Assembly (NCBI GenBank): GCA_002917075.1
Contig: NTMA01000122.1
Location: 62,001 to 126,000 of the forward strand
Length of the DNA: 64,000 nt
Direction of reading: 5' to 3'
Source of the DNA: Hawksworthiomyces lignivorus
Taxonomy: Eukaryota; Ascomycota; Sordariomycetes; Ophiostomatales; Ophiostomataceae
Both the position numbers and the translations under genes were made by a program. The notes under the pieces are model-generated. The model was not told the DNA's origin and did no database searches. It saw nothing but the letters and a program-made list of their open reading frames with translations. Shown piece after piece: positions 58,380-64,000 of this stretch. Position 1 is the first letter of the stretch. Each line of letters begins with the position of its first letter.

Positions 58380-58640
58380 CTCGTCATTAATACACTTTCC
58401 CCTTCTTTTCGGCTTCTGCCCATCCTTTTTATTTATTTTTATTTTTTATTATTTTGTATTCCTTTTTGTTCCTTTCCTTGGTCTTCTCCCTTTTCCTCTT
58501 CTTCTTTTTCTTCCTTTCTCTTCCTTTTCTTCCTTTTTTTTCTTTCTTTCTTCCTCCCTTTTCCCCCTTTCTCCCTCTTTTTTCTTTTCTTCTTTTTCTT
58601 TTCCTCTTTTCTTTTTCCTCCTTCCCTCTCTCCTCGCCAG
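58380..58640 (+). promoter_or_regulatory. polypyrimidine leader before the otubain gene
   Basis: About 260 nt made almost entirely of T and C, ending in CTCGCCAG immediately before AAAATG. It may be core promoter and leader, or the 3' end of a 5' UTR intron with CAG acceptor at 58638-58640. The frame is open through it from an ATG at 58263, but the product would be an unnatural Phe/Ser/Pro/Leu string. Confidence 0.55.
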
Positions 58641-58643
58641 AAA

Positions 58644-61600
58644 ATGTTTCTGCCGCCACCTGCATCGGTCTCCGTATTGGATGCACCGTATCAAATTACT
58701 GTTGAATTTACAGACTACGCTAGCTACCAACACCACCAACTGCGCCAGCAGCAGTATCAAGAGGCTTATGAGCGCCAACAGCAGCAGCAGCAACAACAGC
58801 AACAAGAACAGCACCAGCACCAGCAGCAGGAGCAGCAACAGCAACAACAGCAGCAAGAGCAGGAAGAAGAACAGGAACGACAACGACAACAAGAAGAACA
58901 TCATCGCCAATTCGTACAGCAGCAGCAGCAGCAGCAGTACCCGCCAGAAAATTCCTACACAGGCCAGTTCGCACAGCTTCAGCAACAGCTTCCGCAGCAG
59001 CTTCCGCAGCAGCTTCCGGGCGATCGCGTCCTAGTCTACCAGCAAAACCAGCTACGGGCACAAGCGCATCCACAGCACCAAAAGCAGCTACCCGCCGTTA
59101 GCGCCGACCCTCTTCCGGTCAATAATCAAAACCACGGAAGAAACGGCAACGCCATTCTCTACGGTGCCAGGAACGAACTGTCGCCAAATGAACACGCAGC
59201 AAATAGGAGCAGCGACACATCGGCCGAAGCTCTTACCGCTCCGGAATATAGACGTAGCGTGGGAGGGAGCGGAAGTGAAAATGGAAACGGAGACGGTGGG
59301 TTTGTGGATGTCGTAGACAGCGCTAGCAGCCAGCCTCTGCACTTTGAAAGCACCACCACCGCAAGCCCGCCAGGCGCACCAGCTGGCTTCTCCAATTTCA
59401 TTCACGAATACGGCAACACAAACTCGGCCAGCTCTGCAACGCTAACCATCAAACAGCAGCAGCAACAGCTACAACAACGACAACAACAACGACCACAATC
59501 ACAACCACCACCACGTCTGCAACAAAAAATTCACATCCCATCTCAGAGGCAGCAGCAACAGCAGCAACAGCAGCAGCCGCAGCAACAGAAGCAACAGCAG
59601 CAGCAGCAGCAGCAGCCTCCTCATGTACAACCACAGCAGCACTATACCATCGCTGCCGCACCCTCCATTCCCAGCGCCATCAGCCCATCACCGTCCGGAC
59701 CGCCAGCGCTAGCAAATACGCCAGCCGTAGCATCTGCCACCGTCGGACACATCAGCTCTATTAGCTCCCCCACCTTTTACCCTGCTCCTCCACTTTCCAC
59801 ACCAACCACTGCGATTACGACAAGCACATCTCCGTCATCCACTTTCCCTGTGAGCCCTCGCCAACTACGCCGTCAACAACAACACAACTACAACAACAAT
59901 CATCATAACCACCACGGCCAGCACGGCCACCACAACCACCACCAGCATCTCCAGGACCTCATTCAGCGCCGCAGAAACAAGTCGCAGACCTCTCCGCAAT
60001 CTACCACCTATCCGCAGCACGCCTCGTTTTCTTCCCATCCGCCTGCCGCCATGGCCGACGACCAGCCAGCAGCCGCCGGAGGTGTACCTGTCGGTGTGCC
60101 AAATGTGCAGGAGGGACAGGTCGAGGCTGCGTCCACGTCGATGTCTGCGATTGGGGGAGAAGCAGCGGAAGCGCAAAGCCGAGACGACGCTTACCAGCAG
60201 ATGGTGGCTGCCGAAATCGCAGCGCAAGAGGCTGCCGCGAGAGACTACAAGCCCGACCTGACCGTGAGATAATAGCCTCCCACAGTTTTCTTCATTTTAT
60301 GTTTCATTTCCATGGTTTTCCACTACATCCCTGCCTTTTTTTTTAGTTTTTTTTTTTCTGAGGCACTCACGGCTTTTTGTTATCAAGTCGCTAACAATCG
60401 CCTCTTTTCCATTTTCCAGGGTCCAGCTATCAGCGAGTTCCGCCCCACTGAGGACATCAAAAAGCAGTATTCTGCGGGCGATTACATTTTTGCGCAGAAG
60501 ACTGCGGTATGTTTATTCTGCTTTCTATCGTCTCTTTTCTTTATCTCTTTCTTCTTTTTTTCTTTTTTTTTTCTTTTTTCTTTTTGTGGTTCGTTCTTTT
60601 GGAGCGGCAGACTCGTCAGCTCAGACCCTCGAGTGCGGTTTCACGAGTCTAATACGCAATATGGTAATATGAAACTAACCTTTGTTCTATATGATTCTAG
60701 AGGCTGCCTCATGCATACCCTCTGTATCGTGCTGTTCGCGGCGACGGCAATTGTGGATGGCGAGGTAAGGACTATCTCTTCCCTAGCTTTTTCTTTCGCC
60801 CTCGCCTTGTTTGCTGCTCTTCGCTCGCTAGCCTCACTCTATGTTCTCCCGCTCTCTGCATGACCCCGCAATGCAACTCTCTCGCCCGTCTGCTTGTATG
60901 CCACACTGGTCTGCTCTCTGCAGCCTGGCCTTGCTACGTGGATATTGCGTCTCTTGCAGAAGAGGTCATCACGATTGCCTGCAGCATGGGGGCCAAGTGG
61001 CACCCTTCCCCTCTCTATCGCGTAATCCGCGCATCGGCTGCGGCGGCAAAGCGTATGAGGAAAGGGAGATTTTTGGGGGGGAAGATGATAGAGCGCAGAA
61101 GCACGAAAGCGAAATTGCAGAAGAGATGCGTCGCGAAGAGGCATACAACGTGTTGATGCAGCTCATACAAAATAATTAAGGATATGGACTGACATTTGCT
61201 TTGCTATTCTTGCAACGCCCCGTTTATCTGCCGCAGCCATTGGATTTTGCTATTTTGAGGCATTGATCCATGCTTGTGGCATTGACCAAATCGCCAAGGA
61301 GCGGACTCGTCTGCACGAGCTCAATGAATACATCCGCGATGTCGGCGGATATGACCCATACGTATATGAGGACATGGTCGAAGAGACGGACATTCTCTTC
61401 GGAGCCATCCTCGACAGCATGCCAGATACCGAGAGAGCCATTCAGGTCCTGACCGACAGCTTCAACGATGACGGCTCTAGCAACGCCATCATTTACCACC
61501 TTCGGCTCCTGACAGCCTCGTATCTCAAAGGGAACGTCGACACATACGAGGGCTTCATCGCCCACGACGCTGGCGTGATCGGCTATTGCCAAGAGTGGAT

Positions 61601-63311
61601 CGAGCGTCCCAACTGCGAGATCGACCACCTGCGTGTCGAAGTGCTTGCCAGCATCTTGCTGAAGCCCGTCGACATCGTCTTGGAGATTGCGTACCTGGAT
61701 CGCAGCGAAGGCCACGATGTCGCCGTCTACAGCTTTCCGGACACAAACATTGGACGCCAGGAGCATACTATCGGCATGCGCATGTCCTTGCTGTTCCGCC
61801 CGGACCACTATGACATTCTGTACCGGCCATCCTACCCGTCCAGAGCAGCAGCAGAAGCTGCGCTGAAGCGCTTCTACTCAGCCAATGACGTCCCAGCTGC
61901 ATTGGAGCCGAACCCAGGCCTGGCCGCTGCAATTCTCCAGTCTGCGCCGGCTGTGCCTGCAGAGTCCGTACCTTCGGTCCGTCCCATACCCAACTTTCCG
62001 GCTGATCCTACCGGAGAGGCCGAATTGATGAGAAACTACGCTGCAACAACTAGGTACTTTGAGCGCATGATTCCGCCTCCGGCTCCGCCGTCAGTTCGCG
62101 AAAGCACTCCCGATCTGACACCGGCTTCCTCAACGGCATCTCCCGCTCCTGTGCTCGCCAAAGAAGAGCCAATGACTCCTACGCTCGCGCCGACAACACC
62201 GTCCACTTCTGGTCTCCAATCCGTGGCGCGAGACGCACGCGCAGCGGATGCCATAGGCATACCAGGGTCTGGTGTTGCCGCGGTTCCCTCTGTTTCGGCA
62301 ATGGGCCTCTCAGCTGGCCGGCCCGGCATTCGGACTGCTGGCATATCCGCTGCTGTAACGGAAAACTCGCCTCTTTCTACTGTGACGACTGCTGGCCCGT
62401 CTCCAGTCGCCACGATTGCCCCCAAGCCAGATGCGGCAGCACCAACCGTGTCGTCCGCCTCGCAGCAGTCACCGCCTTCATCGAACGACCTCCACGTAAA
62501 CCGGGTCACGTCGATCACCTACAACAATGCGAGTCAGGCCACACCGACCCTAGGAGCCTTTTCGACGGCCAACTTTAGCGTCTTGAGCTTCCTTCCCAGC
62601 ACGTTTGGCAGTTCATTTATGCCGCATTCGCCAGGCTTTGCGCCTTCGTCGTCGTCCTCGCTCTGCAGCCCTCTTGCGCCGGCATCATTTGCGCAGAGCC
62701 CTCGCTCGCCGTGGTCCGACTCACCGCGCTCCTGTTTCGCGGATGGGATGTCTTCGTTCGCGATGACGCCCTCGTTATCGTCTTCCATGACGCCCAGTAG
62801 AATGGCAGACCCGTCGTCTGCAACACTTCCGATGACTCCAGCGGCTATGCCAGGCACGCCAATGACAGCTATATCGGCTGGAAGCCAGACAGACCGGTTT
62901 GCAGAACAGTCCTACCTCTCCCCGTTGACTTATGGCCCGACAGATCCGCCGGTCGCCGCAAACATGGTCGACGTGTCCTCAGCGGCCACATCGACGCCGT
63001 CTACGCCGGTGGCGCAGCAACCGCCGCAACAGGTAGCACAAGCAACCGGCATCACTTTCCTTCCGGGACTGAGCGAGTCGCACCCGGTGCGCTTTACAAA
63101 GTGGCAATTTGAGCGGCCGACGCAGACGCACGACGTGACTCAAGACATGAGCCAATTTCGCAATAATTCCCGGTTCAGCACAGCCCATTTCACCAACCCA
63201 GAGTTCCAGCCTGAAGAGTACCGACCTGGGGACGACAACCCTTCTTCCAAAACCCCGTCATCGGGCGGTCGGAGCAGGAGGAAGAGCCACCGGGATGCGG
63301 GAGACAGATAA
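58644..63311 (+). CDS. otubain-type deubiquitinase (peptidase C65) with polyglutamine N-terminus
   Basis: A 1,281-residue protein; exons 58644-60263, 60420-60506, 60701-60764 and 61237-63311. The catalytic OTU domain spans about 545-790: YPLYRAVRGDGNCGWRAIGF holds Asp584 and Cys587, and His781 in FRPDHYDILY completes the site. TLPSYRA-like entry and the helical Ub-binding arm (ERTRLHELNEYIRDVGGYDP) fit the otubain family, which prefers Lys48-linked chains in human OTUB1. Residues 1-540 are Gln-rich with several long CAG/CAA-coded runs and His/Asn patches; the C-terminal 490 residues are Ser/Pro/Thr/Ala-rich and disordered. The catalytic core alone would be about 250 residues, so four-fifths of the protein is low-complexity. 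ATG 58644 is chosen over 58263 because the upstream frame is a pyrimidine tract. Intron 3 (472 nt) is unusually long. Confidence 0.9.
58780..59640 (+). repeat. CAG/CAA trinucleotide-rich region encoding polyglutamine
   Basis: Multiple interrupted CAG/CAA runs in frame (for example about 58780-58860, 58918-58937 and 59550-59615). The mixing of CAG and CAA is typical of polyQ tracts stabilised against expansion. Confidence 0.85.
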
Positions 63312-64000
63312 TTCGTCAGGTCTACCAAAACGCATCTCGAAAAAGTGAAACAAAAAAAATATCTATATGACGGCATGTTTTCTATTGTATTCATGAGATG
63401 TCACAAGGGGAACGGGGGTGGGGAGGTTACTAGGCACTCATGGGGACGAGAAAAGGAAACAAAATTCATTTGAGACAGCACCACAGAACGAAATGGATCG
63501 CGTACTCCTAGTTTGCTTCTGGGAGGAATTCTCCAATTTCAGCTTTCTTTCTTTGCCAGAGTTTTCATTAATATTCTCACCCTTTCTTTGCTCATGTCTT
63601 GCATTTTGTTTGCATTCTGGGCCCGCGAGCCTTACAAGTTTGCTTTTTTTTTGTTTGGATTTTCTTTTCTCTTCCGCATTATTGTCCGGATTTTTCTTTC
63701 TTGTGGACGGCGAAAAAATTACATCGGGGACAAGGAGACAGGTTGTCAGGTTACAGGCTTCTTAGGTGTCATATTGAGATGTGTTTGCATTGTCTGCTTG
63801 TCTTTTCTTATGCAGCGGATAACTATCAGCATCTCCAATGCATAAGACATTATCTCATATTCATATTCATATTCACATTTATTTTCATATTTAGTTTTGC
63901 TTTAGTGCTTTCCACGCCTGTTAGTGCAGAGACACATTGACTTTTATGTTTGAACCAGCGGAAGTCTTCAATAAATTCCTTTTGCTGTTGGACAATCTGA
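63312..64000. other. 3' flank of the otubain gene
   Basis: No gene seen to the end of the window. T-rich with TTCATATTCA-type repeats near 63857-63885. An AATAAA at 63970-63975 is a possible polyadenylation signal, though 660 nt beyond the stop. Confidence 0.5.

Larger units (their letters stand above)
50581..58643. other. 8.1-kb gene desert
   Basis: No convincing gene apart from one possible relic at 51162-51446. Visible: a run of 17 G (50786-50802), exact TACGGAGTA at 53704 and 55514, a cluster of GTAC/TACGTA palindromes near 53704-53790 and 55819-55838, a TC run (57948-57974), four 10-bp CTGGGTCC-type units (58021-58060), and a nearly pure pyrimidine tract (about 58380-58640) that leads into the otubain gene. 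Confidence 0.6.

Noticed and set aside
58263..58643. 127-codon in-frame N-terminal extension of the otubain
   Set aside because: It translates a polypyrimidine tract into Phe/Ser/Leu/Pro strings, and a CAG lies right before the ATG at 58644; more likely leader or UTR intron.

Overview
The window is nuclear DNA from a filamentous ascomycete (Pezizomycotina). Short GT-AG introns (about 50-100 nt, GTAAGT-like donors, CTAAC/CTGAC branch sites) interrupt most genes. The gene set is typical of moulds: TRA1, a PDR-type ABC pump, an AA11 chitin-active LPMO, a Zn2Cys6 regulator, RHO3, COP9 subunit 2, CWC25, an NCS1 purine-cytosine permease and a SUR7-family protein. I cannot fix the class or genus from sequence alone. 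Nothing bacterial, viral, rRNA, tRNA or CRISPR-like was found.

Layout. 1-2203 (-): first 687 codons of TRA1, cut by the window edge. 3438-4682 (-): AA11 LPMO. 4.7-9.0 kb: gene-poor, one doubtful small ORF. 8980-18956: a block of three genes, PDR transporter (-), ACMSD-like metal amidohydrolase (+) and Zn2Cys6 transcription factor (-); the last two are convergent with 14 bp between stop codons. 19.5-21.6 kb: a divergent pair, an AIG2/gamma-glutamylcyclotransferase-like gene with an 8-nt microexon and YIH1/IMPACT. 23.6-33.97 kb: an atypical Ras-like GTPase, a secreted PLC-like phosphodiesterase, a SUR7 protein, an NCS1 permease and a GST-like protein. 34.0-41.6 kb: a gene desert with simple repeats and one doubtful mini-ORF. 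41.6-50.6 kb: RHO3, a TCD-type tRNA t6A dehydratase, CWC25 and CSN2. 50.6-58.6 kb: a second desert. 58.6-63.3 kb: a 1281-residue polyglutamine otubain (C65 deubiquitinase). 63.3-64.0 kb: no gene.

How genes may work together. Most are housekeeping loci with no evident joint pathway. The exception is the transporter, amidohydrolase and regulator block, which looks like a small aromatic-acid handling module (decarboxylation or hydrolysis, efflux, control); this is inference from gene order and family. CSN2 and the otubain both belong to ubiquitin/NEDD8 biology but lie 8 kb apart.

Strongest unexpected signals: ten exact copies of the 9-mer TACGGAGTA, all outside genes (about 0.5 expected by chance); the 8-nt exon; a Ras-like GTPase whose G3 motif is lost; an intron that stays open for about 130 codons right after the otubain catalytic cysteine; and a roughly 60-residue Gly/Ala insert at the Rho-insert position of RHO3. 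Exon boundaries were worked out by eye from splice sites, frame and family conservation; all complete multi-exon models sum to a multiple of three.
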